Shown: one piece after another, positions 6,588 through 15,626 of the stretch
How positions within the stretch are numbered: the first letter of the stretch is position 1
Layout: the number at the start of each line of letters is the position of its first letter
IMG/VR virus record: IMGVR_UViG_3300023082_000016
Coordinates: 1 to 44,125 of that record
Source: a virus
DNA: 44,125 nucleotides
Strand: one strand, 5' to 3'
Made by a program: the position numbers and the translations under genes
The notes under the pieces: generated by a model
Databases searched by the model: none
Seen by the model: only the letters and a program-made list of their open reading frames with translations
Told to the model about the DNA's origin: nothing

Positions 6588-9500
6588 TAGGCCGCCTTAG
6601 TGAGCATGGCGTTGCCGCCGTCGGTTACTCGGTTGAACGTCTTGAGCAGGTTGCTTGCGTTGAGTGCGCCGGCCTGGGTGTTCGCCTCGATGTTGTCGAG
6701 CCTTTCGCCAAGTGCGCGAAGTTCTGCGACCACCGCACCGTTCGAATCTGCGTATGCAGATGCAGATCGACCAACGCCCGGAATGGCAGAGCCGCCCCGC
6801 ACCCCGCTTGACTGGGTGCCTACGAGTCGAATCTCGCCGCCACTCGCGAAGCCTGGGGCTTTACCTGCGTTCATCTGATCCAGCAGGCCGGTGCCGAACA
6901 TGCGCACGGAATCAGCAGTCATCACGTATTCGCCGTTTGAGAGGCGAGCCATGATGCTGTCGCTGGTTCCTGTGCCCTGGCCCGAGATGAGCCCGCCGGT
7001 TGCGTAGGCCTTTACCGATCCATTGGCAATGGCGGCGTTCTTGATTGCCTGCTCAAGCTGGGAAATTGTCAGCGCCCCGGATGAGACCTGACCCGCCCAG
7101 TACGCTGCACCAGCAGCATCGGCCGCCTGACCCAGCACATCCTTGTATGCATCCTTGATCGCATTCTCAGTCGCAGCGTTCTTGATGGCTCCTGCCAACT
7201 GGTCGTAACTGATCGCGCCGTTGTTGAGCTGACCCTGCCAGTAATCCTTGCCGGCCGAATCTGCGTTTTGGCCCAGTGTGTTCTGGTACGCGGTATCGAT
7301 CAGAGTGCCGCTGTTGGTCGGGTTGGCCCCAGTTACGGTCCCGAGCGCTGCTACTACTGCCGCATTCATTGCGTTTACGGCAGCGGTGACGCCCATGATC
7401 GAGGTGTCAACGCCGTTGATTGCGTCAACCTGTGCCTGAGCGAACTCGAGCTGGCTGTCGAACCGATCCATCTGCAGCTTGTAGCTGTCCTCGGCCAGTT
7501 TCAGTTGATCTTCCAAGGCCTTGACGGTCTTTTCGGCGGATGTCAGTTGCTTGCCGTTGATGGCTTCCAGCTCTGCGATAACACCAGCAGTCCGGCCTTG
7601 ATCCCGCGCGAAGTCCTCCATGGACGAATACAGGTCAGTGTTGTTGCTGCTGACCGTATCCAGTGCGTCATCCAGACCCTTGAAGCCCGACAGAGAACCG
7701 CCCGCCCGTGCCGTTGCCAGCGCGGATTGCAGGGTGGCCACCGCCTGAGCCCGCAGCATCTTCACCGCTTCGTCAGAATCGCCGCGCAGGGATTTCAACG
7801 CCGAACTCAGGTCATTGCTGACCGAGGTCAGGTCATTGACGTTGGTGTTCGCCGCTGTGAGCGAGGTGTTGAGCTTCTGTGTGGTGTCGTTGTAGGCCGC
7901 AGTGACAATCTTCTGCTGAGCCGTAACAGCACGCTGCAAAGCTGATTGAGCCGATGTGACTCCATTCAGGAGCGATTCACTGATGGCTTGTGCTGTTGCT
8001 GCCGACTGCTGTTCCATGATGTCGAATGCAGCGTCAGCATTGGTCGCCAGTCCAAGCAGGGAGGCAAACAGCGCCTTACCCTTCTCCGTGGTCTGGTCGA
8101 TAGAGCCAACCATCGCGACAAATCCTTCGCGATTCGCAGGGAGAGCCAGGCCAAGTTCTTTGAACTGCGCGCCTACAGATGCCAGGGTGTCAGTTGCTTT
8201 CTGGCCGTCCGAGGTGAACAGGTCGTAGTAGTTGGCTTGATTCTTCGCGACCGTCGAGTAGTAGCTATCTGCTGCGGTAGCCAGACCCATCATGGTTGCG
8301 AACATCGCCTGCCCGGCAGAGGTCGTGACGTCAATGTCTTCGACCATCGCCCGGTAAGCTTCGCGAGTGTCCGGCAGTGCCAGCCCGAAGCCCGCAAACG
8401 AACCCTTCAAGCTGCTGGTAAGGTCAGCGAACTGCTCATCGGCAGTGAAGAACACCGAGTAGTAACTGTTGACCAGCTCATTGAGCGCGTCGACTTTTTC
8501 CTTTGCCGTGGCTGACTCGGAATCAAGATCAGCAAGAGACGCCACCATATTCAGGATGGAGTCAGAGGCGATCATCCCTGTTTCATTGAGCTTCAGGCCT
8601 GTAACGTTGATCTGACCCAGGGCTGAGTTAACGCCATTGAAGCGCGTGAACACACCCTCAATTGCAGCGATCACCGTGTCGGCTGAGACTTCCCAGTCGG
8701 TGGAATAGGCCTCGAACTGGTTCTTGAAATACTGCGGCAGCGACTCAGAGCTGACGATTGCCTGGGCGAGGAACGTCCCCATGAAGTCGTCGTAGTAAGC
8801 GGTCAGGTTTTCTTCCACATCCAACCCGTACTGCTTCAGGGCTGTGATCTGCACGCCGTTGTCCAGCGTGGCAGCCATCCCGTTCGACCAGTCGCCAGAG
8901 GTTTCGCGGCGGCGCATGGTGACAGCGGCCGAAACATCCGAGCCATCCCCCAGGGCGTCGTAAAGCATGCCCATGGTGCTGGTGAACTGCTGCACGTAAG
9001 ACATCAGCTTGCCGTCAGTGCCTGCGCCAAGCCGGGTCTTGTTTTCCTTCCAGCCGTCGTACCAGCCTTCATCCTTGAACTTGCCGTCCGAATACGAGCC
9101 TTCCGCTGAGGACACCAACTGCTCGTAGTTTGGGCCGCCGAACCATGACGCCGAAGCGATCGATCCAATGACGGCGCCAATTGCAGCGCCGATGGCCGTA
9201 CCAATGACTGGCACGACAGAGCCGATGGCCGCGCCTGCTGCTGCAAAGCCTGCCGTAGTCAAGCCACCCTCTACGCCGTAGTCCTGAAACGCGGTGAACA
9301 CGGTGTACGCGGTGCCGATCACGCTGAGAGCGGTGCTGAGCGTGCCAAGGGTAGACGACAGCGCGTTAGCAGAAGCTGCCGAGGCTGCCTCATATGAAAT
9401 CGCCGCGCCGCCGATCTCTGCGGAGAACTGCGAGCCGATTGCGGCAGCACTTTCGGTAATGCCAGCCGAAAAGGTGGCAGCCGTGGCTTCAGCCGCAACC

Positions 9501-12217
9501 GAGGCTGTTGCAGATCCCGCCGTGAATGCGCTGCTGATAGCATCGCCCACATAGCTGGCACCACCGTCGAACGCACCAGACAGGCTGTCTACGAGGCTTT
9601 CACCGCCGGAATTCCAGCCATTGATCAGGGATTCGCCGAACTTGCTGGAGGCAACATCGATAACAGTCTTTGCAGAACTGATCATCGACGTGATGCCGCC
9701 ACCGCCACCCTCACCGCCCGTGATGCTTGACCATGCCCCTGCGACGCCACCACCGCCGGACGAACCGCTCAGGCCAAGCGCGCCAAGGATAGGCATCACC
9801 ACATAGGCTTTCGCCAGCATCCGCGCCAGGTCGGCGATGATCGAGTTAGCCAGATCCTTGAACGAGAACTTGCCAGTGGTGAACACGCTGACGAACTGAT
9901 CCTCCAGCTCGCCTAGGCCGTTCGACACAAGGTCATAGGTCTGCCCGGAAATATTGGCCGCTTCGTCCGCGTAGTCCTGAAATGCGGCATTCGCGCCATT
10001 CATCCACTCGGTCTGGGCTCGATCAAGGGATACGTAGTAGTTCTGCTGCATTGCTAGACGCTCTTCGAGAGCATCACGTACTTTCGCTGTCTCCTGGTCG
10101 TAGACATCCTTATCGGCGGTGGTTGGGTTGACGATCTTGTTGTAGTCGTAGGTCAGCTTTGTCAGTTGCTTTTGGTAGTCCTGACGGATTTTCAAGTCGT
10201 CTTGCAGGCGCTTTTCACCCTCCTTGCCAAGTCCGATCCCTGCGAGCTGATTGGAAAGCCCTTCTCGCGACAGGTCGAGCTGGCTATTCAGGTTTTCCTG
10301 GAATGCCAGAAGCTTCGCGCTATTGGCCAGAGCTATGGTGGTGAGCTCATTCTCCTTTTCCTTTAGCGCGTTCTGCTTTTGTTGTGCGATGTTCAAGTCG
10401 GCCATCGCCAGAATTTGCTTCTGGGCGGTGGTGAGAGTTGATTTTTCCTTTAGCTGGGCGATCTGCTGCTCAAGTTCGAGCAGCTTCTTTGCTTCAGTCC
10501 CAAGCGCTTTGGCACCAGCACCCTGCTGACTGATAAGAACGCCCTGCTGCTGCAAAACCGAATATTGCTGGCGTGCGTTGTCGAGCATTTTTTGCCCGGC
10601 GTCTTCAACGTAAGCCTTGGCCGCCTTCACCTTCTTGTCGGCGTACTTCTCGTTGATGTCGGCAATGTCCTGCGTGATTTTCTTCTCATCAAGCAGGGCG
10701 CTGTTCGGGTTGGCTTTCCGAATATCTTCGATGTCTTTGCGGTATTTGGTGATTTCCTTTTCGCGCTTCGCCGCATTGCTTTGCGTCTGCTCGCGGATCT
10801 TGCCGATTTCGACCTCGGCGGCAATCCCGTCCTGCTGAATCTGCTGATACAGGGCCTTGGATGCTGCCCGGCGCTTCTTGTCCTGCTCATCAAAGATCAG
10901 ACTGGTGATGTCGGCCTGGACTTGCTCCTGACCTCTGCCGCCGCCCCCGCGAGAGCCACCACCAAGACGGCTGGCATTTGCAAGCTGCTCCTGCAGGCCA
11001 GCCATCTTTTCATCAAAGGTGGCTTCGCGGCCGATATCGAGGATCGCATCCCATGCGCCTTTGGCTGCGTTTTTCACGCTCGCCCAACCGCTTTCGATAG
11101 AGCCGAGGTTGCTTTTAATTGTGTCGGCGCGCGAAACCAACCCTTTGGCATATGCCTCTTCGGCAAGTGTTGCGGCAGCCTGGGTTTCGCCTTGGCGCTC
11201 AAGCGCGGTTATTTGTTCAAAAGTGCTGGCGGTCAGATAGCCAAGCGACTCATTGAGGGCTAGCGATGCCTTTACAGGGTCTTTCGCCAGTTTCTCGAAG
11301 TTGGCTACTGTGTCGTTGGCTGCCTGCCCTGTAGCGGATTCCATTTTTACGGCCGCAGTTGCAAGCAGCTCGAAAGATGCTACCGGAATGCGGGTCGATG
11401 CTGCGAGCTGAGCAAGCGTGTCAGATGCCGCACCAACGGTCCCTGAGGTCTTCGCGACCTGCACGGCAATGGCTGCAAGCTGGCCGGACGTGGTACCGGC
11501 CGCATTGCCGGTCAATGTGAGGGCTGTCTGAAAGGCTGTCGCCTCATCCGAACCCTGCTTGTAGGCTATTGCCAGTGCGCCAGCAGCAGCCGCTGCCGCT
11601 GTAAGAGGGTTTACGAGGCCCAGAATGTAACCACTCAAGGCTTTGGCAGCCGGACCTGCGCCGCCAAACATATCTTTGAGCTGTCCGCCTTGCTGAAGAA
11701 ATACGGTAAGCGGAGCTTGGCCGCCCTGCAGCGACACAGCGATGTCAGTGAACTGGGCCGGAACACCGCGCAATGCAGCGGCCGTGGCCTTTGCGGTCAT
11801 GCCTGTTTTGCTCAGATCGGCATTTATGCCGGTAAGTGCTGTGCGCGAGGCATTTATTGCAGTTACCTGGTCGCGAATGATCCCTGAGAACTGCTTGTAA
11901 CCGGCCTCGTTCAGGTCTCCATTCTTGAATGCCGCATAAAGCTGGGCCTGGCTTTTTGCAAGCTCGTCCTGCTTTTTACGAAGAGGATCAAGGCGCCCGA
12001 GCAACGCGTCGAGTTCGGCTATCTGCTCTTTGGTGGAGGTGGTGGTCTTTTTGGTGCTCTTGCCTAAATCATCCATCCCTTTACTTGCTTTCTTTAGGGA
12101 TGGGTCGATCAGGTTCCCACTTGCTTCGAGTTGGGAAAGCGAGTCCCGCAAGGCGTTAGCTTTCTGCTCGGCATCACGGCTATCAATCTCGACTTCCAGC
12201 CTGGATGTAAGGGCCAT
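6587..12217 (-). CDS. Tail tape measure protein
   Basis: The product is 1876 aa, the longest of the phage. Residues about 1-150 are charged and coiled. About 155-190 carries AQFTDIAVSLQGGQAPLTVFLQQG, the start of the lambda-H-type tape measure domain. Coiled coils follow (about 450-720), then a Gly/Ala-rich hydrophobic stretch near 1000 (GFAAAGAAIGSVVPVIGTAIG). Two similar ~75-aa units (about 1249-1392) share GLALP-x-(T/N)RE, T(S/E)(A/K)G and GLAT. Two DUF4214-like repeats (about 1636-1733) share DYWQGQ/AYWAGQ, and then comes the usual LSNGEYVMTADSV motif. The ATG at 12217 is chosen for its GGAG box. By the lambda rule (about 0.15 nm per residue) the tail would be roughly 280 nm. It sets tail length and helps DNA entry. 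Confidence 0.97.
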   Translation of the reverse strand: MALTSRLEVEIDSRDAEQKANALRDSLSQLEASGNLIDPSLKKASKGMDDLGKSTKKTTTSTKEQIAELDALLGRLDPLRKKQDELAKSQAQLYAAFKNGDLNEAGYKQFSGIIRDQVTAINASRTALTGINADLSKTGMTAKATAAALRGVPAQFTDIAVSLQGGQAPLTVFLQQGGQLKDMFGGAGPAAKALSGYILGLVNPLTAAAAAAGALAIAYKQGSDEATAFQTALTLTGNAAGTTSGQLAAIAVQVAKTSGTVGAASDTLAQLAASTRIPVASFELLATAAVKMESATGQAANDTVANFEKLAKDPVKASLALNESLGYLTASTFEQITALERQGETQAAATLAEEAYAKGLVSRADTIKSNLGSIESGWASVKNAAKGAWDAILDIGREATFDEKMAGLQEQLANASRLGGGSRGGGGRGQEQVQADITSLIFDEQDKKRRAASKALYQQIQQDGIAAEVEIGKIREQTQSNAAKREKEITKYRKDIEDIRKANPNSALLDEKKITQDIADINEKYADKKVKAAKAYVEDAGQKMLDNARQQYSVLQQQGVLISQQGAGAKALGTEAKKLLELEQQIAQLKEKSTLTTAQKQILAMADLNIAQQKQNALKEKENELTTIALANSAKLLAFQENLNSQLDLSREGLSNQLAGIGLGKEGEKRLQDDLKIRQDYQKQLTKLTYDYNKIVNPTTADKDVYDQETAKVRDALEERLAMQQNYYVSLDRAQTEWMNGANAAFQDYADEAANISGQTYDLVSNGLGELEDQFVSVFTTGKFSFKDLANSIIADLARMLAKAYVVMPILGALGLSGSSGGGGVAGAWSSITGGEGGGGGITSMISSAKTVIDVASSKFGESLINGWNSGGESLVDSLSGAFDGGASYVGDAISSAFTAGSATASVAAEATAATFSAGITESAAAIGSQFSAEIGGAAISYEAASAASANALSSTLGTLSTALSVIGTAYTVFTAFQDYGVEGGLTTAGFAAAGAAIGSVVPVIGTAIGAAIGAVIGSIASASWFGGPNYEQLVSSAEGSYSDGKFKDEGWYDGWKENKTRLGAGTDGKLMSYVQQFTSTMGMLYDALGDGSDVSAAVTMRRRETSGDWSNGMAATLDNGVQITALKQYGLDVEENLTAYYDDFMGTFLAQAIVSSESLPQYFKNQFEAYSTDWEVSADTVIAAIEGVFTRFNGVNSALGQINVTGLKLNETGMIASDSILNMVASLADLDSESATAKEKVDALNELVNSYYSVFFTADEQFADLTSSLKGSFAGFGLALPDTREAYRAMVEDIDVTTSAGQAMFATMMGLATAADSYYSTVAKNQANYYDLFTSDGQKATDTLASVGAQFKELGLALPANREGFVAMVGSIDQTTEKGKALFASLLGLATNADAAFDIMEQQSAATAQAISESLLNGVTSAQSALQRAVTAQQKIVTAAYNDTTQKLNTSLTAANTNVNDLTSVSNDLSSALKSLRGDSDEAVKMLRAQAVATLQSALATARAGGSLSGFKGLDDALDTVSSNNTDLYSSMEDFARDQGRTAGVIAELEAINGKQLTSAEKTVKALEDQLKLAEDSYKLQMDRFDSQLEFAQAQVDAINGVDTSIMGVTAAVNAMNAAVVAALGTVTGANPTNSGTLIDTAYQNTLGQNADSAGKDYWQGQLNNGAISYDQLAGAIKNAATENAIKDAYKDVLGQAADAAGAAYWAGQVSSGALTISQLEQAIKNAAIANGSVKAYATGGLISGQGTGTSDSIMARLSNGEYVMTADSVRMFGTGLLDQMNAGKAPGFASGGEIRLVGTQSSGVRGGSAIPGVGRSASAYADSNGAVVAELRALGERLDNIEANTQAGALNASNLLKTFNRVTDGGNAMLTKAA

Positions 12218-12236
12218 GACATTTCTCCGGGCACAA

Positions 12237-12262
12237 AAAAACCGCCTCATGGGCGGCTTTTA
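12237..12262. terminator. Hairpin with T7 before the tape measure gene
   Basis: The stem CCGCC/GGCGG is flanked by A7 on one side and T4 on the other, so it could act in both directions. On the minus strand it ends in TTTTTTTGTGCCCGGAGAAA, nearly identical to the module before the endolysin. It would separate the lipoprotein gene from the tape measure, at least partly. Confidence 0.65.
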
Positions 12263-12269
12263 GTTATGA

Positions 12270-12292
12270 AAAACCCGCCAATAGGCGGGCTT
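12270..12292 (-). terminator. Second hairpin after the lipoprotein gene
   Basis: The stem CCCGCC/GGCGGG (minus strand GCCCGCC TATT GGCGGGTTTTT) with a T-run on the minus strand stands directly after the lipoprotein stop. Two terminators in a row after one gene suggest the lipoprotein can be transcribed as a unit of its own. Confidence 0.65.
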
Positions 12293-12308
12293 GATTATTC
12301 AGGTGGAG

Positions 12309-12707
12309 CTACAGGAGCGTTCGCTCTACACCCTGAGGTGATATCGAAACGACCCTGACTAAGGCGTTGCCATTGAAAAGCAGCCGATATGTAGTCCATC
12401 CGGCGTACCCCCCATAACTATTCTTGGAGTTCACTTGAGCCTGAAGGATGTAACCGGCATAAAAGATTGAGCCTTCAAATCTGTTGCTGTACATCCAGCC
12501 CTTGTAAACAGGATTGAACTGGTAGCGCGCGGACTCAGGATCTTTCAGGCGTGTTTCAAAGAATGCCTTGGCCGACTCTTCAGCCTTGGCCTGGTCCGGC
12601 TGTTCACCGTAACGTCCATAGGTAATTTCGTCCTGTGTCGGACCGTAGGCGCAACCAGCAATCAGCACTGCGAAGACCACTAGCAAGAAATGTCGAAGGC
12701 GGAGCAT
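12309..12707 (-). CDS. Moron lipoprotein in the tail gene cluster
   Basis: The product is 132 aa. An N-terminal signal (MLRLRHFLLVVFAVLIAGC) with a LIAGC lipobox predicts lipidation at Cys19. The mature part is about 114 aa, hydrophilic and Tyr-rich (GGYAGWTTYRLLFNG), with no membrane segment. It interrupts the tail genes between the chaperone pair and the tape measure, and has its own terminators downstream and an AT-rich gap upstream (12708-12777, with TATAGAAT). This is typical of a moron expressed in the lysogen. Phage lipoproteins such as Llp of T5 and Cor of N15/phi80 block receptors; a similar superinfection-exclusion role here is a guess. Confidence 0.8.
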   Translation of the reverse strand: MLRLRHFLLVVFAVLIAGCAYGPTQDEITYGRYGEQPDQAKAEESAKAFFETRLKDPESARYQFNPVYKGWMYSNRFEGSIFYAGYILQAQVNSKNSYGGYAGWTTYRLLFNGNALVRVVSISPQGVERTLL

Positions 12708-12777
12708 CGGGAAATTCCATTTATTAAAGGTTTCGCGATTCTATACTGATATCACGGGATCCCCCATATACCGACCG

Positions 12778-13071
12778 TCACCCCTCCTCCTTTTCACTCA
12801 GAACAATGTAATCAAGTGCGAACATCACCTCATCGACTTCATGTCGAGGCATCGGTGATGGGTGGGCCTCAAGCCAGTCACTGATCTCCCTGGCAGACAA
12901 GGGCATGGGATGTGCCCCTGTCATTGTTGCCAGCATCCTCCGCCCCCTGCACACGTTGCGGAACACGTTCAGCAGGTAGGCGGTGATCGCATCAGTCTCA
13001 GGCTCGTCCGGCACCGCCATTTTTAGGCGCTGATAGATTAGGCGGCGCTTTTCTGTTTCGCCTGCCCACTC
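12778..13071 (-). CDS. Tail assembly chaperone, frameshift extension (T-like)
   Basis: The frame is open from the -1 shift point (about 13071) to 12778: 97 aa beginning EWAGETEKRRLIYQRLKMAVPDEPETD. A separate start at 13020 (ATG, 80 aa) is possible, but it has no good ribosome site and the coding character continues upstream through HWEKEWAGETEKRRL, which fits a lambda G/GT-type frameshift. The GT-like fusion would have 145 + 97 = 242 aa and would bind tape measure and tail tube during tail assembly. It lies just upstream of the lipoprotein and tape measure. Confidence 0.75.
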   Translation of the reverse strand, partial: EWAGETEKRRLIYQRLKMAVPDEPETDAITAYLLNVFRNVCRGRRMLATMTGAHPMPLSAREISDWLEAHPSPMPRHEVDEVMFALDYIVLSEKEEG

Positions 13072-13505
13072 TTTTTCCCAGTGGAAGCGGGCGATGGCTT
13101 TTCCACTGTTTCCTCCAGTTCACCCCTGGCTTCAGCTGCGATCTTGGCAGACTCGCGAAGCACGAACAGGAAGAATGCAGGCTCAGCCAGCATGATTTCT
13201 GCTGCGGCGTCAGGCGTGAAGTTGAGCTTGTTGCCATCTTCGTCCTGGACGCCCTCCCAGTCTTTGACGACAAAGTGGCTCAGCAGCATGGCCTGGGTTT
13301 CGGACTCGGTTTTCTCGCCGGTCAGAACGCCAACGACGCCTTCTTCGAAACGGGCATCATTATTGCGCAGGCGACGGCGCGCCCGCTCCAGTGCGAGCTG
13401 GTATTCCGGCTGGTCGCTGCCGACCAACTGGATTTTGGTATCTTCATCGAACGGCACCCATACAGCCTCGGTGCTCACTTCTTTTTTCTTCATCTTAAGA
13501 GCCAT
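13038..13505 (-). CDS. Tail assembly chaperone (G-like)
   Basis: The product is 155 aa and hydrophilic, starting MALKMKKKEVSTEAVWVPFDEDTKIQLV. The middle is helical and acidic; the C-terminus is Lys/Ala-rich (STGKKSGQAKQKSAA). Position between tail tube and tape measure is that of the lambda G chaperone. Near the end a GGGAAAAAG tract (13079-13071) allows a -1 shift into the downstream frame. Most ribosomes would make this short form and a minority the extended GT-like form. It assists tape measure assembly and is not expected in the virion. Confidence 0.8.
   Translation of the reverse strand: MALKMKKKEVSTEAVWVPFDEDTKIQLVGSDQPEYQLALERARRRLRNNDARFEEGVVGVLTGEKTESETQAMLLSHFVVKDWEGVQDEDGNKLNFTPDAAAEIMLAEPAFFLFVLRESAKIAAEARGELEETVEKPSPASTGKKSGQAKQKSAA
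13071..13079 (-). other. Putative programmed -1 frameshift site
   Basis: The zero-frame codons read GGG AAA AAG. A slip of one base backwards gives GAA AAA GAG and enters the frame coding HWEKEW...RLKMAVPDEP. The heptamer G-AAA-AAG is not a perfect X-XXY-YYZ. The A-site lysine tRNA re-pairs fully (AAG to AAA), while the P-site one would accept a mismatch at the first base. Confidence 0.6.
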
Positions 13506-13583
13506 CGGTAAATCCTCTACGCCACGCCAAAAAGGACCGCCCCGGCTGGCGTAATCGCCGGGGCAGTCAAAGGGTTGGATCGG

Positions 13584-14744
13584 TTACGCGGTAACGGTGA
13601 TGGTCGATGTCGACGTTTTGGTTCCGTCGGCGGTGCTGGTTGCGGTGATAACGGAGGTGCCAGCCGATACCGCGGTGACCAGGCCTGAGCTGCTGACCGT
13701 GGCAACAGAAGGCGTTGCGCTGGACCAGGTGACGGTCTGGGTGGAGCCGGACGGCAGAACGGTCGGTGTCAGTTGGCGGGTTGCGCCGATGACAACGCTT
13801 GCAGTCGTTGGAGCCACAGCCACCGATGCCACTGCATCAGCAGGCGAGCGGGTGATAGTTGGTGCCAGCTTCGAAACGGTGTAGTTCAGCGTCACCTCGA
13901 TCAGGTCACGCTTGCCGCCGTTCGGCAGGTCGCCATCGATCTCTAGCGCCGGGAAGTCGAACGTGTATTCGTTGCCCAGGCTGTCGGTGATCGGGAACGA
14001 GACCGCAATCGGTGCCCGGGTGAACTGGTTTTTCCAGAGCTGCCAAGCGCGATTGGACCAGGCCAGGGTGATGCTTCCGGTGATGGCTGCTTCGGTGGCG
14101 ATGTGAGCGCCAGGGCCGAGCTTGCCGTTACCCAGGCAGCGCTGAGTCTGAAGGCTGTTGTCGAGGTTGATCGACATGGCCGAGACGCACGCAACGCCTT
14201 CCAGCGAGGCACCATCGACCAGCAGAGTTCCGACGTTGATGTTCGACATGAACGGCGTAGCGGTCGGAGGATTGATCGCGGTGACGGTGTTGCTGTCGCC
14301 GTCCGCGTAGTCCAGGCCCATCATGGTGAACGTGGCGGTGATCTTGCCGTCAGACGGGATGTCCAGGGCGAAGGTCGACACATGCATGCCCTTGAACAGG
14401 GTGAACACGTTCACGTCGCTGTAGTTCTTGGCGACGGTGAAGGTGTGCCGGGTGTCGCCGACGGTCAGCACGTTGCCGGTCCAGGTGCCGTAGAAGGCAG
14501 CCTCGAACAGCTTGTCGAACGTGCCATACGACAGCTCGGCAGTCAGGTCGCCCTGAATGTCAGTGCTGGTGGCCACGGAACCCCGGCTTACGCGCGAGTC
14601 AGTGATCTCGTCGCTTGCCTGGGTGTTGACGGTGGGTGACAGGGTGTTGCCGGTCAGTCGAAGCGTGTCGAATGTACCGGTGGGGGTTACGCCGGGTGTT
14701 ACCTCGGCAATCAGATAACTCGTGACTTTGGCGCCGGAGCTCAT
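13584..14744 (-). CDS. Major tail tube protein with Ig-like (BIG2) C-terminal domain
   Basis: The product is 386 aa. Residues about 1-295 form the tail tube domain (SYLIAEVTPGVTPTGTFDTLRLTGNTLSP, then DEITDSR), with the beta-rich pattern of siphophage tube proteins. A linker and a bacterial Ig-like group 2 domain follow (about 305-386, SVAVAPTTASVVIGATRQLTPTVLP; ATPSVATVSSSGLVTAVSAG). Such surface Ig domains bind carbohydrates weakly and help adsorption. The ATG at 14744 is chosen with AAGGTGG upstream, 39 bp inside the longer frame. It forms the stacked rings of the tail. Confidence 0.92.
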   Translation of the reverse strand: MSSGAKVTSYLIAEVTPGVTPTGTFDTLRLTGNTLSPTVNTQASDEITDSRVSRGSVATSTDIQGDLTAELSYGTFDKLFEAAFYGTWTGNVLTVGDTRHTFTVAKNYSDVNVFTLFKGMHVSTFALDIPSDGKITATFTMMGLDYADGDSNTVTAINPPTATPFMSNINVGTLLVDGASLEGVACVSAMSINLDNSLQTQRCLGNGKLGPGAHIATEAAITGSITLAWSNRAWQLWKNQFTRAPIAVSFPITDSLGNEYTFDFPALEIDGDLPNGGKRDLIEVTLNYTVSKLAPTITRSPADAVASVAVAPTTASVVIGATRQLTPTVLPSGSTQTVTWSSATPSVATVSSSGLVTAVSAGTSVITATSTADGTKTSTSTITVTA

Positions 14745-14767
14745 TTTTTCCACCTTTCTGTGGGCAT

Positions 14768-14788
14768 AAAAAAACCCGCTCAAGGCGG
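14768..14788 (-). terminator. Hairpin with T7 before the tail tube gene
   Basis: The minus-strand stem CCCGC/GCGGG with loop CTTGA is followed by TTTTTTTATGCC and then the tail tube ribosome site. It has the same design as the modules before scaffold, tape measure and endolysin. Confidence 0.65.
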
Positions 14789-14808
14789 GTGGGATTGGTG
14801 TTGCTGGG

Positions 14809-15204
14809 TCAACCGGCGCGGAACCGGATGTTCACGTTGATCTGATAGAAGCCTTCGAACTCGCCTGCAATGATCTGGCTCCCCTCCATGCACTCAAGGT
14901 CGCCAGAGGACCAGTAGGCGAAGTGGGCTATCAGTGCATCGGCCAGGTCGTTGATGGCCTTGGTGCCAGTCCTCGCCCGGGCGAAGCACTGAATGGTGAT
15001 CAGTCCCGGCCTGCGGGTGTGCGGCTTGTCTGCCATGCCTGCCATAAAGGCTGTTGCATGCTGGATGACCAGTCGGCACCAGAGGCCCGTAGCCGGGGTG
15101 GAAAACACTGCTGGTTGATTTGGGTAGTCGATTCGGTCTTGCGTAATGCCGGTGAAGGCCGCCATGCGCGCCGTGATGAGCTGTCTGATCTGCTCGTAGG
15201 TCAT
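14809..15204 (-). CDS. Tail terminator protein (DUF4128 family)
   Basis: The product is 131 aa. It starts MTYEQIRQLITARMAAFTGITQDRIDYPNQPA and carries WCRLVIQHATAF and GLITIQCFARARTGTKAINDLADALIAHF, the pattern of DUF4128 / lambda U-like tail terminators. Such proteins cap the finished tail as a hexamer and join it to the head. It overlaps the previous gene by 4 bp (ATGA) and precedes the tail tube gene. Confidence 0.85.
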   Translation of the reverse strand: MTYEQIRQLITARMAAFTGITQDRIDYPNQPAVFSTPATGLWCRLVIQHATAFMAGMADKPHTRRPGLITIQCFARARTGTKAINDLADALIAHFAYWSSGDLECMEGSQIIAGEFEGFYQINVNIRFRAG

Positions 15205-15626
15205 TCTCGGTAGGCCTCGGACACGCCAACGAAGGCAAGCTCATAAACACCGCCCGGTGCCTGGGTCGAATGCCCAAGCTCGATGCGCTCGGCATAGGGC
15301 AGGTTCGTCTGGATGTACACGACCGTGTAAGGCTCAAGGCCTGACAGTGCGGCCATGCCACGGTTGATTGTGTCTGCGCCGCCCGGGTCGATGGTGCTGG
15401 TGATTGTGTAAACCGGTGAGCCGATGCTGACGATGTGGCTGCCCCGGAAGCTGCCGCCGACGTAGCCGGGTGGCGGCGGATTCTTCCAGAGCGCTGGGTT
15501 ACCGACCGGAGAGCGCAGCACGACTTCATTCAGCAGCGCCATGGCGATGATCCGGACGCGCTTGCCCACCTCATCGTCGATAAGGTCAGCAAATGCCGTC
15601 GGGGGAATGCTCCATCCGCTGCCCAT
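15201..15626 (-). CDS. HK97 gp10-like tail completion / neck protein
   Basis: The product is 141 aa. It has an early helix with the VGKRVRIIAMALLNEVVLRSPVGNP pattern, then GGSFRGSHIVSIG and YTVVYIQTNLPYAERIELGHSTQAPGGVYELA. The latter is the typical close of HK97 gp10 / minor tail Z-like proteins, where NxxPYAxxxExG is conserved. It would act at the head-tail joint. The start overlaps the previous stop by one base and the end overlaps the tail terminator start. Confidence 0.85.
   Translation of the reverse strand: MGSGWSIPPTAFADLIDDEVGKRVRIIAMALLNEVVLRSPVGNPALWKNPPPPGYVGGSFRGSHIVSIGSPVYTITSTIDPGGADTINRGMAALSGLEPYTVVYIQTNLPYAERIELGHSTQAPGGVYELAFVGVSEAYRE

Noticed and set aside
13081-13110. 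Upstream GTG-GAA-AAG as the frameshift site of the tail chaperone
   Set aside because: A -1 slip there needs a mismatch at the second P-site base; GGG-AAA-AAG nearby needs only a first-base mismatch.
12998-13273. 91-codon minus-strand frame overlapping the tail chaperone
   Set aside because: It is in the third frame, Ser/Arg-rich without fold-like pattern, and lies under two frames with clear coding character.
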